Of a stretch of DNA of 64,000 nt, positions 51,072 to 59,516 are shown in pieces. The notes beneath the pieces are model-generated. The model made no database searches and was not told the DNA's origin. It was given only the letters and a program-made list of their open reading frames with translations. Both the position numbers and the translations under genes were made by a program. Within the stretch, counting starts at the first letter, position 1, and each line of letters starts with the position of its first letter. Source of the DNA: CAVYXK01 sp963708245 (GTDB lineage: Bacteria > Pseudomonadota > Alphaproteobacteria > Acetobacterales > Acetobacteraceae); assembly GCA_963708245.1 (NCBI GenBank), contig OY970201.1:4402001-4466000 (forward strand). Reading direction: 5' to 3'.

Positions 51072-52733
51072 CCTAAATCCGGCAGTTGAGTGATTGCGCG
51101 CCGCGGCTGAATCGGCAGATTTGGCCGGCATGAGCACAGAACAGAGATGTCTGGCGGTTCACCCCGCGGGTGAGCAACCGGAAGTTGCGCCGCATTCGGC
51201 GATTGCCGATACCTTCGCCGGGCGCGTGCACGTGGAGTGGGACGCCGCCGCACCGGTGACGCCGTTCGGCCAACTGCCATTCTTCATCGACTACCTGAAG
51301 CAGGCCGGGTTGTTCGACAATTGGGTTGCCGACTGTCCGCTGCGGTTCACTAGCCCGAATGCACCGCGTACACGCGATCTGCTTGGCACCGTGCTGCTGT
51401 CTGTTCTGGCGGGTCACCGGCGCTATGCCCATGTGACCGCGCTGCGCTGCGATCCGGTGAACCCGCCGTTGCTCGGCATGCGCAAGGTGGTCAGCGAGGA
51501 CTCGGTTCGCCGCGGGCTGGAGAAGATCGACGAAGCGCAAGGCTCGGCCTGGCTGCAAAACCACCTGGACTATTGCACCGCTCCGCTGCTCGGCGAGCCG
51601 TGGGTGCTCGACATCGATACCACCATCAAACCTTTGTATGGGCACCAGGAAGGCGCCGAGCTGGGCTATAATCCGCACAAGCCGGGTCGGCCGTCGCACT
51701 GCTATCACAGCTACATGCTGTCGAACCTGCGGCTGGTGCTACGGGTCGAGGTATTGCCCGGCGATCAGCACAACGTCAGACACGCGACGGGCGGCTTGTG
51801 GGAGTTGCTGGATCATCTCGGAGCGGGGCAGCGGCCGTGGCTGCTGCGCGGAGACAAGTCGTGGGGCATCGAGCCGGTGATGGCGCGGGCCGAGCGGGAG
51901 GAGCTGGCGTATCTGTTCCGTCTGCGCATGACGAAAAACGTCACGCGGGCACTGCAACGGGCGATGCAGGCATCGGACTGGAAGGATGCCGGCCAGGGCT
52001 GGCAGGGCAAGGAGACGAGCCTGCGGCTGGAGGGCTGGAGCCGGCAGCGGAGAGTCATTCTGCTGCGCCGCCAACTGGCTGGTCCGCCGGCCGTCGATCA
52101 TGGCGATCCGGCTCAGCGGCGACTTGGCTTCGTCGAGGTGGGCCCCGATCAGGAGGCGTGGGACTACGCTGCGCTGGTCACCTCAATGGACGATGAAATC
52201 CTGACGCTGGGGCAGTTGTATCGCGATCGGGCGGATTGCGAGAACGTTTTTGACGAGCTGAAGAACCAATGGGGTTGGGGCGGTTTCACGACACAGGACC
52301 TCACGCGGTGTCGGCTGCTGGCCGGTATCGTTGCACTGATCTACAACTGGTGGAGCCTGTTCGTCCGGCTGGCTGATCCGGAGCACCATCGGGAGGCGAT
52401 CACCACCCGACCCTTGCTGCTGTCGGCGATCGCGCAGCGCACCCAACACGCCGGCCAGGTGAGGCTGACGATCAGCAGCGCGCATGGCGCGCGCGACAAG
52501 GCGAGGCAAGCTTACCTGCGCATCGCCGGCTTTCTTGACCGGCTGCGAAAAAGTGCGGAGCAGTTGGATCCGCTGCAACGCTGGTATCGCATCCTCAGTG
52601 AAGCGCTCCGCTACTTCTTGCATGGCCGGCAACTGCAGCCACCGCTTCGCCTGAGCCCGGCCTGAGCAATTACCCCAGGTTGTGGGTCGTCACTTCAGAC
52701 CGGCGACGATCGGACCCAACTGCCGGATTTAGG
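51072..52733 (+). mobile_element. IS1380-family insertion sequence (1662 bp)
   Basis: Terminal inverted repeats CCTAAATCCGGCAGTTG (left) and CAACTGCCGGATTTAGG (right) are identical over 17 bases. The flanking 5-bp direct repeat CTAAA lies at 51067-51071 and 52734-52738. One transposase gene fills it. The element is inserted in a small membrane-protein gene just beyond res. Confidence 0.92.
51130..52665 (+). CDS. IS1380-family transposase
   Basis: 511 aa from the ATG at 51130. It follows the IS1380 pattern: HVEWDAAAPVTPFGQLPFF, LSVLAGHRRYAHVTALRCDP, the first catalytic Asp in GEPWVLDIDTTIKPLYG, LRGDKSWGIEPVM for the second Asp, and the last acidic region RADCENVFDELKNQWGWGGF. The chain appears complete, so the element may be active. 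Confidence 0.92.
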   Translation: MSTEQRCLAVHPAGEQPEVAPHSAIADTFAGRVHVEWDAAAPVTPFGQLPFFIDYLKQAGLFDNWVADCPLRFTSPNAPRTRDLLGTVLLSVLAGHRRYAHVTALRCDPVNPPLLGMRKVVSEDSVRRGLEKIDEAQGSAWLQNHLDYCTAPLLGEPWVLDIDTTIKPLYGHQEGAELGYNPHKPGRPSHCYHSYMLSNLRLVLRVEVLPGDQHNVRHATGGLWELLDHLGAGQRPWLLRGDKSWGIEPVMARAEREELAYLFRLRMTKNVTRALQRAMQASDWKDAGQGWQGKETSLRLEGWSRQRRVILLRRQLAGPPAVDHGDPAQRRLGFVEVGPDQEAWDYAALVTSMDDEILTLGQLYRDRADCENVFDELKNQWGWGGFTTQDLTRCRLLAGIVALIYNWWSLFVRLADPEHHREAITTRPLLLSAIAQRTQHAGQVRLTISSAHGARDKARQAYLRIAGFLDRLRKSAEQLDPLQRWYRILSEALRYFLHGRQLQPPLRLSPA

Positions 52734-52972
52734 CTAAACAGAGCGCCGGTGAGCGCCCTTGTAGATGGTGGGTCAAGTTTTAACATTGGGCCTATGCGAA
52801 GTGCCGCGACACCAGCACCGGCCAACAGGACAACAAGAGCGCATTGCAAGGCTCGCCATATCATCGGATTCTGCTCCGCCAGTCTTCCGCAAGTTACCAA
52901 AAGCTCAAATCGAACGACTATTCGCTCCATTTCGTAGAGGTTCATCGTGCGTGGGCTCTCGTGCGCCGCCAT
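52734..52972 (-). pseudogene. 5' part of a small membrane-protein gene split by IS1380
   Basis: ATG at 52972: MAAHESPRTMNLYEMERIVV, then MIWRALQCALVVLLAGAGVA (first helix), ending TRALTGALFS at the element. Rejoined with the other half it is 348 bases including the stop, a multiple of three, with two membrane helices. It lies 61 bp after the hypothetical gene at 53034-53744 on the same strand and may be its operon partner. Function is unknown. Confidence 0.7.
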
Positions 52973-53033
52973 TTCCTGCGCGTGCTTCGCTTTCGGATTG
53001 CCGTCAGAGCCGGAGCCTTCTGAACTACCGTGA

Positions 53034-53744
53034 TCACCACGGCTCCCGATGTTTCCGAAAGCCGCGCTTCACATTTTCGCATAAAGCATTGATTCGGCGA
53101 AAGGCCCGCCTTGTATCACCAAGCTCTATAGTGATTGCATTTTTTAGTTTTGCCGATAAATGCACAGAGTGTCTTTGCTTGTAGAATCCAGCTAATTCCT
53201 CCTTTAGCAATTTATCTACAAAGCTCAAGCCCAGACATTCTTGGAGGCGGCTATCAAAAGAAATATTGACCCTCGGCTTTTTCGAAGCTCGCATCACTGC
53301 CAAGAAAGCTGGTTGGTTACCAAAACTTACTTCTGTATTGGACGAAAGTCCCGATACCTTTGCTGGCGTAATATGCGTTTCAAGTCTGGTCCTTGCTTCC
53401 TGAATTTTGATCGAAAGTCTTGCATTCTTATAAACTCTGTCGAATAGGAGGTGATCTATTGCAGCCTCTATCACTCCAGCATATTGAACAATCTGAAACT
53501 TACAAAAAGGGTAGGAGAATGTGTCTTTTAGGTCAAGCATCTCCATGAGGCGGAATATGTAACGTGCTGATTTCAGTTCAAGCACGATAAGGTTAAGAAG
53601 GTCCGTATCAGAAATGAACCTGAAACTTTCCCTTATGGATTTCTCGTCGATAAGGTGCGCTTCTGCGTATTTCAGGGCTGGTATGCGAACATCATCTCCT
53701 ATAGGCATGGTTTTCTGGACCTGAATGTTGATTGCTGCCTGCAC
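53034..53744 (-). CDS. uncharacterised all-helical protein, low GC
   Basis: 236 aa from a GTG; an ATG at 53708 (MPIGDDVRIPALKYAEAHLI) is an equally good start. It is mostly alpha-helical, with LLNLIVLELKSARYIFRLME, IVQYAGVIEAAIDHLLFDRV and KNAITIELGDTRRAFRRINA. The repeated helical layout and the R-x4-H-like pattern near the end are loosely reminiscent of HEPN or Swt1-like RNase folds, but no firm motif is seen. GC is well below that of its neighbours, pointing to acquisition by transfer. It sits in the accessory segment next to the restriction-modification genes. Confidence 0.7.
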   Translation of the reverse strand: MQAAINIQVQKTMPIGDDVRIPALKYAEAHLIDEKSIRESFRFISDTDLLNLIVLELKSARYIFRLMEMLDLKDTFSYPFCKFQIVQYAGVIEAAIDHLLFDRVYKNARLSIKIQEARTRLETHITPAKVSGLSSNTEVSFGNQPAFLAVMRASKKPRVNISFDSRLQECLGLSFVDKLLKEELAGFYKQRHSVHLSAKLKNAITIELGDTRRAFRRINALCENVKRGFRKHREPW

Positions 53745-53910
53745 TCAAACAATGCCTGCCATAGTTTTATGCTATCGCCAACAGCAAGCCTGGGTATCCC
53801 TGGGGTGTCCCTCCATACGGGCGTCCGCTTTTAAGAAGGGCGGCGACCCGCTGAACGCCCCCTTGGGCGCGATCCGGTCGTTCAGCGGCTCGAGGCGGAA
53901 CTTCGGCAAA

Positions 53911-53964
53911 CCACCCCGAGCGGCGGTGGCAGCGCTGCCGGTCGAACCGCCGGAGTCGACCCAT
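53911..53964. repeat. dispersed repeat, copy A
   Basis: About 54 bases beginning CCACCCCGAGCGGCGGTGGC and ending GAACCGCCGGAGTCGACC; the segment at 61141-61194 matches it with about eight differences. Both copies are intergenic. Confidence 0.6.
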
Positions 53965-54018
53965 ACCGGACGCGCAGAACCGGCTTGGCCTGAACCGCCC
54001 CATTCGTTATGGATTATC

Positions 54019-54069
54019 GGGCGCCTGCCGAACACGGACCGAGCGGACGCGTCCGGACGGCAGGCGCCC
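54019..54069. repeat. long-stem hairpin
   Basis: Perfect 12-bp arms GGGCGCCTGCCG and CGGCAGGCGCCC around a 27-base loop that contains its own palindrome GGACGCGTCC. No U-tract follows on either strand, so it is not an obvious intrinsic terminator. Confidence 0.65.
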
Positions 54070-54165
54070 AATAGGCCTCGGTGGAGGAAACCGCGGGGAG
54101 GTTAGTAATGCTTCTGAGGCCGGTCTATGGGGGTTGGATCGTCACGAGTGATCTCGAGGCAGACC

Positions 54166-54537
54166 ATGGAACCTAGCCTCATGCGATTTCACGCAAAATA
54201 CGTCTCCGCCGCTGAAGCCGGTGACTATTATCAGGTTTCGTTCGAGACCGAAGATCCCGGCGATGCCGCCACTGATCCGCCTGGGTTGGACAGCCCCTAT
54301 CTCATCATTCAGCGGCAATTCGAGACACCGGATGGCGGGAGATGCTACGTCGAGACACACGACCACGGTTACGTTGGCCACTACCGCCTCAAGTTGATTG
54401 ATTTTAGTCCCACGCAACTAGTCGTCGCGATCGAGAGGAAAAGCAACACCCATGTCGAGGTGACCTACGCCCCGGACGCGGTTGAGTTCAACGAGGTGCA
54501 GCGCGTCGTGAACATAATCTTCGACCGACACGGTTGA
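54166..54537 (+). CDS. uncharacterised small cytoplasmic protein
   Basis: 123 aa from the ATG at 54166; ATG 54181 (MRFHAKYVSAAEAGDYYQVS) is an alternative start. It is beta-rich, with SPYLIIQRQFETPDGGRCYV, HYRLKLIDFSPTQLVVAIE and a terminal VEVTYAPDAVEFNEVQRVVN. Alternating hydrophobic strands suggest a small beta-barrel or immunity-like fold. No signal peptide or membrane helix. I do not recognise the family; composition and codon use look like a real gene. Confidence 0.65.
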   Translation: MEPSLMRFHAKYVSAAEAGDYYQVSFETEDPGDAATDPPGLDSPYLIIQRQFETPDGGRCYVETHDHGYVGHYRLKLIDFSPTQLVVAIERKSNTHVEVTYAPDAVEFNEVQRVVNIIFDRHG

Positions 54538-54852
54538 AAGCAACGCTCGTTCCGTTTGGGCGATGGTCCTGGATCGAATACGGTCACAGAGCGGCCGTCT
54601 GTCCCGAGGACCGCCAACAGCAAGGATGCGCCCAGAGCTGTCGTTCAGTCGTGCATTTTCGTGTCGGGGCTTCGGACGCCGGTACCCCAGCTCCGCAGGC
54701 ACTTCCACGTGCATCGGTGGGCTGTTCGACGGTATACTGGCCGCAGCCATACCTGCAGGAGCGACTGCACGCGATGGGCTGGCACATTCCTGTTCTGAAA
54801 GGGTATCGGTGCGCGATTTGCGAGCAAAGACGCTGGTGGATCTCTTTTGATC
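54538..54852. other. intergenic stretch, nothing recognised
   Basis: About 315 bases ahead of the AI-2E transporter gene. Several short frames cover it on both strands, none with a ribosome-binding site or recognisable fold. Confidence 0.5.
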
Positions 54853-56751
54853 ATGCCTGACGAACCGTCAGTCTCGGCTGCGGCGAGCACGCAGATCGCA
54901 CCCGCGGCAGCTCCCGATGCGTCCCGGACCATGACGCTATTCGTCATGGTCGTGGCTACGCTTTACTTCGGGAAAGTGGTGTTGGTCCCGGTCACGCTTG
55001 CGCTGCTGCTCTCGTTTCTTCTAGCGCCGCTGGTAGGCTTGTTGCGCCGCGCTCGGCTCGGCCGTGTGCCGTCCGTCCTGATTGCCGTCCTGCTGGCGCT
55101 GGGCGTCATGCTGGCGCTCGGCAGCGTGATCGGGACCCAGATTGCGCAGCTCACGACCAATCTTCCCCAGTACGTCGCGACGGTCGAGCGCAAGGTGAAG
55201 GTCGTAGAAGCCTACACCGTCGGGCGCTTCGCGGATATGATGGGTCACCAAGCGGCCCCGACCGCTCCCGGTCCAACCCCCGTGGCGCCATCGCTCCAAA
55301 ATCGCCCGACCAGCGCTGGCGACGAGGGTCCCGTTGAGGTGCGCCAAGCCAATGCTACGCCGCTCGAGCTCGCCAGCCGATATCTGTCGCCTATCCTGTC
55401 ACCCCTGGCGACGATCGGCATCGTGTTCATCGTCGCGGTATTCGCCCTGCTGCAGAAGGAGGACCTGCGCGACCGCCTGATCCGGTTGTTCGGATCGACC
55501 GATCTGCACCGTACGACGATCGCAATCGACGACGGCGGACGGCGGCTCAGCAGGTACTTCCTGACCCAGTTCAGCATCAACACCGGGTTCGGCGTCATCA
55601 TCGGCGTTGGTCTGTTCTTCATCGGCGTCCCGAACCCGGTACTCTGGGGGATCCTGTCTGCGCTGCTGCGCTTCGTGCCCTATATCGGCGCCTTCATCTC
55701 GGCCGTACTGCCGCTGGCACTCGCGGCTGCGGTCGACCCCGGCTGGTCCATGGTACTGTGGACCCTGGCGCTGTTCCTGGTGGCCGAGCCGGTGACCGGC
55801 AGCGTCATCGAGCCCATGGTGTACGGCCACAGCACCGGCCTATCGCCATTCGCAGTGGTCGTCGCGGCCATCTTTTGGTCGTGGTTGTGGGGGCCGATCG
55901 GGCTGATCCTGTCCACCCCCCTCACACTCTGCCTTGTCGTGCTCGGGCGGCACGTCGAGCGGCTGGCGTTCCTCGACGTTCTGCTGGGAGACCGGCCAGC
56001 TCTGACGCCCACCGAGAGCTTCTATCAGCGGATCCTGGCGGGCGACGCGGACGAGGCGCAGGACCTTGCCGAGCTGCTGCTGAAGGATCGCTCGCTATCG
56101 TCGTACTATGACGAGGTCGCGCTCAAGGGCTTGCAGCTCGCGGCGAACGATGCAGAGCGCGGTGTGTTGAACGCGCAGCAGCTCGAGCGCGTGAAGGCGA
56201 CGATCACGGTCCTGGTGCACGAGCTCGCCAGTTACGACGACCGCGAACCCGCGCCGGAGAAGGGAGACCACGGCGCCGTGGCACTGCCAAAGCAACCCAT
56301 CCCCACGCGCGTCGATCCCGCCCGCGAAGATCTGCCGCCGGCGTGGCGCACGGAAGCGCCCGTGATGTGCATAGCCGGTCGCGGCCCGCTGGACGAGGCC
56401 GCGTCCGAGATCCTTGCCCAGCTACTCGGCAAGCACGGGTTGGGGGCGCGGCTGGTACCGTATGAGTCGGTGTCGCGCACGAAAGTCGCGACACTGGATG
56501 TGCAGGGCGTCGCGATGGTGTGCATCTCATATTTGGAGATCAGCGGCAGTCCGTCGCATCTGCGTTACCTGCTCCGCCGCCTTAGGCAGCGGCTCCCGGG
56601 AGTACCGGTCCTGGTCGGGCTCTGGCCCGCCGAGGACACCGTCCTGAAGGATGAGCGGCTGCGTTCGGCCGTCGGCGCCGATTACTACGCGAGCTCCCTG
56701 CGGGACGCCGTAAATGCGTGCCTCGAGGCCGCCCAGAAGATTGACAACTAG
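54853..56751 (+). CDS. AI-2E/PerM family membrane protein with long C-terminal extension
   Basis: 632 aa from the ATG at 54853. Residues about 25-380 are the AI-2E (DUF20/PerM) membrane domain: VLVPVTLALLLSFLLAPLVG, YFLTQFSINTGFGVIIGVGL, NPVLWGILSALLRFVPYIGA and EPVTGSVIEPMVYGHSTGLS. Residues about 390-632 form a soluble extension with IAGRGPLDEAASEILAQLLG and LRYLLRRLRQRLPGVPVLVG, a cobalamin-binding-like or receiver-like alpha/beta fold. Family members range from AI-2 exporters to Na+/H+ antiporters, so the substrate is open. A fragment of a second such gene lies just downstream on the other strand. Confidence 0.85.
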   Translation: MPDEPSVSAAASTQIAPAAAPDASRTMTLFVMVVATLYFGKVVLVPVTLALLLSFLLAPLVGLLRRARLGRVPSVLIAVLLALGVMLALGSVIGTQIAQLTTNLPQYVATVERKVKVVEAYTVGRFADMMGHQAAPTAPGPTPVAPSLQNRPTSAGDEGPVEVRQANATPLELASRYLSPILSPLATIGIVFIVAVFALLQKEDLRDRLIRLFGSTDLHRTTIAIDDGGRRLSRYFLTQFSINTGFGVIIGVGLFFIGVPNPVLWGILSALLRFVPYIGAFISAVLPLALAAAVDPGWSMVLWTLALFLVAEPVTGSVIEPMVYGHSTGLSPFAVVVAAIFWSWLWGPIGLILSTPLTLCLVVLGRHVERLAFLDVLLGDRPALTPTESFYQRILAGDADEAQDLAELLLKDRSLSSYYDEVALKGLQLAANDAERGVLNAQQLERVKATITVLVHELASYDDREPAPEKGDHGAVALPKQPIPTRVDPAREDLPPAWRTEAPVMCIAGRGPLDEAASEILAQLLGKHGLGARLVPYESVSRTKVATLDVQGVAMVCISYLEISGSPSHLRYLLRRLRQRLPGVPVLVGLWPAEDTVLKDERLRSAVGADYYASSLRDAVNACLEAAQKIDN

Positions 56752-56797
56752 GCGAGCTCGGAAACGGTAACCGAGGCCGGGCAAATCGTTGGCTCCG

Positions 56798-57088
56798 CTA
56801 CTTGCCGTAGTTGACGCTCGGCCGTGGTTGCGCCACCCGGCTCCAGCATTGGATCAGCAAGCGCTTGCTCGCCCGCCGCTTCACCCGGTGTAGTATGCGA
56901 CGGGCAGGTCTGGGGACCGCGTTGCGGCGCTCGGATGCCCCGAGCATATCGCCCCGTGGCATGAGCACGGGGATGCGGTCGTACACGATTTTGAAGATGG
57001 CGAGCAGCGGCACTGAGAGAAGCGCCCCCGGTATGTCCCACAGCCAGTCCCAGAAGAACAGGCGGACGATGACAATCACCGGGTTTAA
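56798..57088 (-). pseudogene. C-terminal fragment of an AI-2E family transporter gene
   Basis: The minus strand reads LNPVIVIVRLFFWDWLWDIP and GALLSVPLLAIFKIVYDRIP then VLMPRGDMLG, the last membrane helices of an AI-2E family protein (compare NPLVVF...LFWGWLWGVPGALLAVP in the family). After that the sequence becomes Arg-rich and diverges to a stop at 56798. There is no upstream membrane domain. It is a decayed second copy next to the intact gene on the opposite strand. Confidence 0.65.
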
Positions 57089-57216
57089 TGTAGCGGCTCG
57101 GCGGGAGGCCGCGGCTTTCCACCGCAACAGCACGTGCGTCGTGGAGCATGCCCGCTGTCGAGTTTCGAGGCGTCTGATCTGACAGGGGCTGACCTGATCC
57201 TATAGAGGAAATCAAC

Positions 57217-57473
57217 ATGAGCGAGAAGCTGAGGCCTACGCAAACACCGCCGGCGAGATCAAATCTGCCGCCGGGCGTGCAGGCGCCGCCATACAGGATA
57301 CCGCAAGCAAGATTGGCGCCGAAACCTCGGAATTGCGCGAGCAGGTCTATGAACAAGGTGCTCGCGGCGGGCGCTACGTCAGCCGGAACGTTGAAGCACA
57401 GCCGCTTGCGGCCCTGGCGATCGTAGGCGCAGTCGGGTTCCTGCTGGGCTTTCTCGTGGGCCGACTCTCATAG
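57217..57473 (+). pseudogene. DUF883-like (YqjD/ElaB type) gene with a one-base frameshift
   Basis: ATG at 57217 after TAGAGGAAATCAAC opens MSEK; adding one base near 57228 gives AEAYANTAGEIKSAAGRAGA, ETSELREQVYEQGARGGRYV and a C-terminal helix PLAALAIVGAVGFLLGFLVG before RLS and TAG at 57471-57473. Amphipathic helix plus C-terminal membrane anchor is the DUF883 layout (ribosome-binding, stationary-phase proteins such as YqjD and ElaB). As written, the ATG frame instead yields 69 unrelated residues. Confidence 0.7.
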
Positions 57474-57607
57474 GAAGGCGGCAGGCGGCACAAACGCCGC
57501 TCTCAGTGTGGCCCAGCAGCGTGTGGCTCTGGCAATCGAGGGGGGGAGCGTCACCATGAATCACTACTTGTCTGCGGCAAGCCGGTTCCTACAGTGGGCG
57601 AAGGCCC

Positions 57608-57805
57608 CTCTACGATCAACGTCCCAGTGATTCAGAGCTGCTGATCCCGGCGCTCGAGGTCCATGAAGCGAAGCTGGGCTGCATTCCCCGGCTCATTGCC
57701 GCGGATGCCGGCTTCTACTCGGCGAAAAACCAAGCCGCGGCGAAAGCGAAGGGAGTGAAGCGGGTCTGCATCCCGAATTATGTCGCCTTACTTACCGACT
57801 ACTGA
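57608..57805 (+). pseudogene. transposase fragment (ISNCY-type DDE)
   Basis: One open frame reads LYDQRPSDSELLIPALEVHE, AKLGCIPRLIAADAGFYSAK and AAAKAKGVKRVCIPN before leaving the family and stopping at 57803-57805. The RPSDxxLL and AADAGFYS blocks are typical of the catalytic core of an ISNCY-type transposase different from the tandem copies at 41-44 kb. Neither end of an element is present. Confidence 0.7.
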
Positions 57806-58228
57806 GTAATTAACGCGCGCCCTCCGACTCTCGCTCTCACTCACGGTGGTACGAGCGAGGGAGGAGGATCTGAGCTGGTGAGCATTAGCCGACCGATTGA
57901 CCAAGAAAGGCGATATGTAACAAGCCCTCGTTAGGCGCTTTCCTGCTGCGAATTTCTTGACTTTTTGAAAATGCCGCTACCAACTTGGCCAAGCAAGGAC
58001 GCTACTCTCCCCAGAACAGGAACAAGCCCACGTCGCCCGGCATACCACCCGGAAAATCGAGTGCGCGCACCGCAAGATGGAACCCGCGAGGGCTCAGTTC
58101 ATCGCGCCAACGAGCATAGAGCTCTGCCGCCTCACCCCGAAGGGTCTTCGGCCAAATGGTATTTGGCGGATTGTTGATTGCGCGCGCATCCCGGCTCGAC
58201 CCGACGATGCGTTAACGTTCTTCATAGA
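57806..58228. other. intergenic stretch, nothing recognised
   Basis: About 420 bases between the transposase fragment and the small membrane-protein gene. Somewhat AT-richer; open frames here lack start sites and resemble nothing known to me. Confidence 0.5.
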
Positions 58229-58402
58229 TCACGGCCGGCTAACATGGATGCCGCCACCAAGGAGCCAGAACACCACCAAAACAATCAAGACTAGGCCAAG
58301 AACGCCGCCGAGCCCGGCCCCGCCATAGCGATTGTAACCATAGTAGCCTCCGCCGCCGCCCAGCAGCAGAATCAAAACGACGATAATAAGGATCGTGCCC
58401 AT
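58229..58402 (-). CDS. small membrane protein, DUF3309-like
   Basis: 57 aa, ATG at 58402, 9 bases after the PRC-barrel gene. MGTILIIVVLILLLGGGGGY, then YGYNRYGGAG and LGGVLGLVLIVLVVFWLLGG: two hydrophobic helices joined by a Gly/Tyr-rich loop, the layout of DUF3309-type peptides found next to stress genes. Function is unknown. Confidence 0.75.
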   Translation of the reverse strand: MGTILIIVVLILLLGGGGGYYGYNRYGGAGLGGVLGLVLIVLVVFWLLGGGIHVSRP

Positions 58403-58411
58403 TACTCGCCC

Positions 58412-58810
58412 CTACTTGGCGTAGTTGAATTCGGGAAGCATCTTGAGTGAATCCCTTGTGGCGCCCGGCAGGACCATGTTCTTATCGCCGGCCTTCATTG
58501 CGTCGTACGGCACAACTACCAGCCTCGTGCCCATGCCGAGAAAGCCGCCGACCGACAGCACGGCGTAAGGCACCTTGTCGCTGGGGGTCACGATCAGGTC
58601 GTCGATCGTGCCAACCTTTTCGCCCGCCTCGTTAACCACCGTAGCACCGAGCACCTTGGATACCCGAAATCCGGTGGCGAGCGTTTGTGGGTCCACCTTC
58701 ATCAGGGTGATAGTCTGGGGCGTGCCCTGGGCAAGCACAGGCGGGGCGGCCAGCACGGCCGCCGCGATGATCGCTGCACCAACGAGAAAGATGATCTTGT
58801 ACACGATCAT
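58412..58810 (-). CDS. exported PRC-barrel domain protein
   Basis: 132 aa, ATG start. A signal peptide (IIFLVGAAIIAAAVLAAPPV, cleavage after VLAQG is plausible) precedes a PRC-barrel: FRVSKVLGATVVNEAGEKVG, TIDDLIVTPSDKVPYAVLSV and GGFLGMGTRLVVVPYDAMKA. In photosynthetic reaction centres and RimM this barrel is a binding module; exported versions are common near stress genes. It forms an operon with the small membrane-protein gene 9 bases downstream. Confidence 0.85.
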   Translation of the reverse strand: MIVYKIIFLVGAAIIAAAVLAAPPVLAQGTPQTITLMKVDPQTLATGFRVSKVLGATVVNEAGEKVGTIDDLIVTPSDKVPYAVLSVGGFLGMGTRLVVVPYDAMKAGDKNMVLPGATRDSLKMLPEFNYAK

Positions 58811-58888
58811 ACCCTTGTCAGGTCAGTGCCCTACCGCCGGCCGTTACCGGATGGCCGTGCCGACGCAGGGCCATCGCCAGCGGCGTTT

Positions 58889-59122
58889 TCACTTCTTTAC
58901 GCTGCCCCCATGCTGCTCAGCATGCTGTTTCGCGGCCTCCTCAGCGTGATGCTCCGCATGCACCTCGTGGCCCTGGGCCACGACCGCGTGATGCGCCGCC
59001 TTCTCAACCGAGCCCGCCTCGTGGTGCTTGGCAGCCTCGCGATGATGCTCGGCCGCCTTCTCATGATGCTCGGCTGCCTGGACGTGGTGTTCGGCAACCT
59101 TGGATTTCGTGGTAACTGACAT
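58889..59122 (-). CDS. His/Ala-rich small protein with AEHH repeats
   Basis: 77 aa, ATG at 59122 preceded by GGAGGAGGAG. After MSVTTKSKVA it consists of heptad-like repeats: EHHVQAAEHHEKAAEHHREA, AKHHEAGSVEKAAHHAVVAQ, then HAEHHAEEAAKQHAEQHGG. About one residue in four is His. It should form an amphipathic helix with His ladders, suited to metal binding or pH response. Similar proteins occur in soil proteobacteria; no function is assigned. Confidence 0.8.
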   Translation of the reverse strand: MSVTTKSKVAEHHVQAAEHHEKAAEHHREAAKHHEAGSVEKAAHHAVVAQGHEVHAEHHAEEAAKQHAEQHGGSVKK

Positions 59123-59271
59123 GGCTGTGCTCCTCCTCCTTCTACCCCGCCCGCCTGGGTCGTTTTTTATATCCCTCGTCACGCGTGGCAATTGGTTCGC
59201 TATCGGCCGTATGTCCGCCGATTCGCTTGCACCATGCGCCACCAGCCTCCCGCCTTCGACGGGCTGTGGTC

Positions 59272-59460
59272 CTATTTCTTCACTGCGTCTCTGAGCGTGT
59301 CTTTGAGACCGCCGACGGCATTCTGAATCTTGCCTTCGGCCTGATCGGCCTTTCCTTCGGATTGCAGCTTTGCATCACCTACCGCTTTGCCGACGGCCTC
59401 TTTGATCGAGCCCTTGATCTCTTTCGCCGACCCGGCGATCCGGTCCCTGTCCACTGTCAT
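59272..59460 (-). CDS. CsbD-family stress protein
   Basis: 62 aa, ATG at 59460. MTVDRDRIAGSAKEIKGSIK, EAVGKAVGDAKLQSEGKADQ and AEGKIQNAVGGLKDTLRDAV is the CsbD (sigma-B controlled general stress) pattern. A perfect FNR/FixK-type box, TTGAT-CTGG-ATCAA, lies 57-70 bases ahead of the start, suggesting induction by low oxygen or nitric oxide in this organism. Confidence 0.93.
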   Translation of the reverse strand: MTVDRDRIAGSAKEIKGSIKEAVGKAVGDAKLQSEGKADQAEGKIQNAVGGLKDTLRDAVKK

Positions 59461-59516
59461 TGTCGGTCTCCAAAACTGCCAGAAATGGCCGGTACTCCCC
59501 CAGCTTACGCTCCGCA

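Larger units (their letters stand above)
53745..54165. other. non-coding stretch with repeat and hairpin
   Basis: About 420 bases holding the dispersed repeat at 53911-53964 and the long-stem hairpin at 54019-54069. Frames across it have no plausible start or family resemblance. Confidence 0.55.

Noticed and set aside
52670..52972. Intact 100-aa gene ending inside the IS1380 right end
   Set aside because: The last 20 codons come from the element itself; the real continuation lies on the other side of the insertion.
54019..54069. Intrinsic terminator
   Set aside because: The stem is strong but no T-run follows on either strand, and no gene ends close by.
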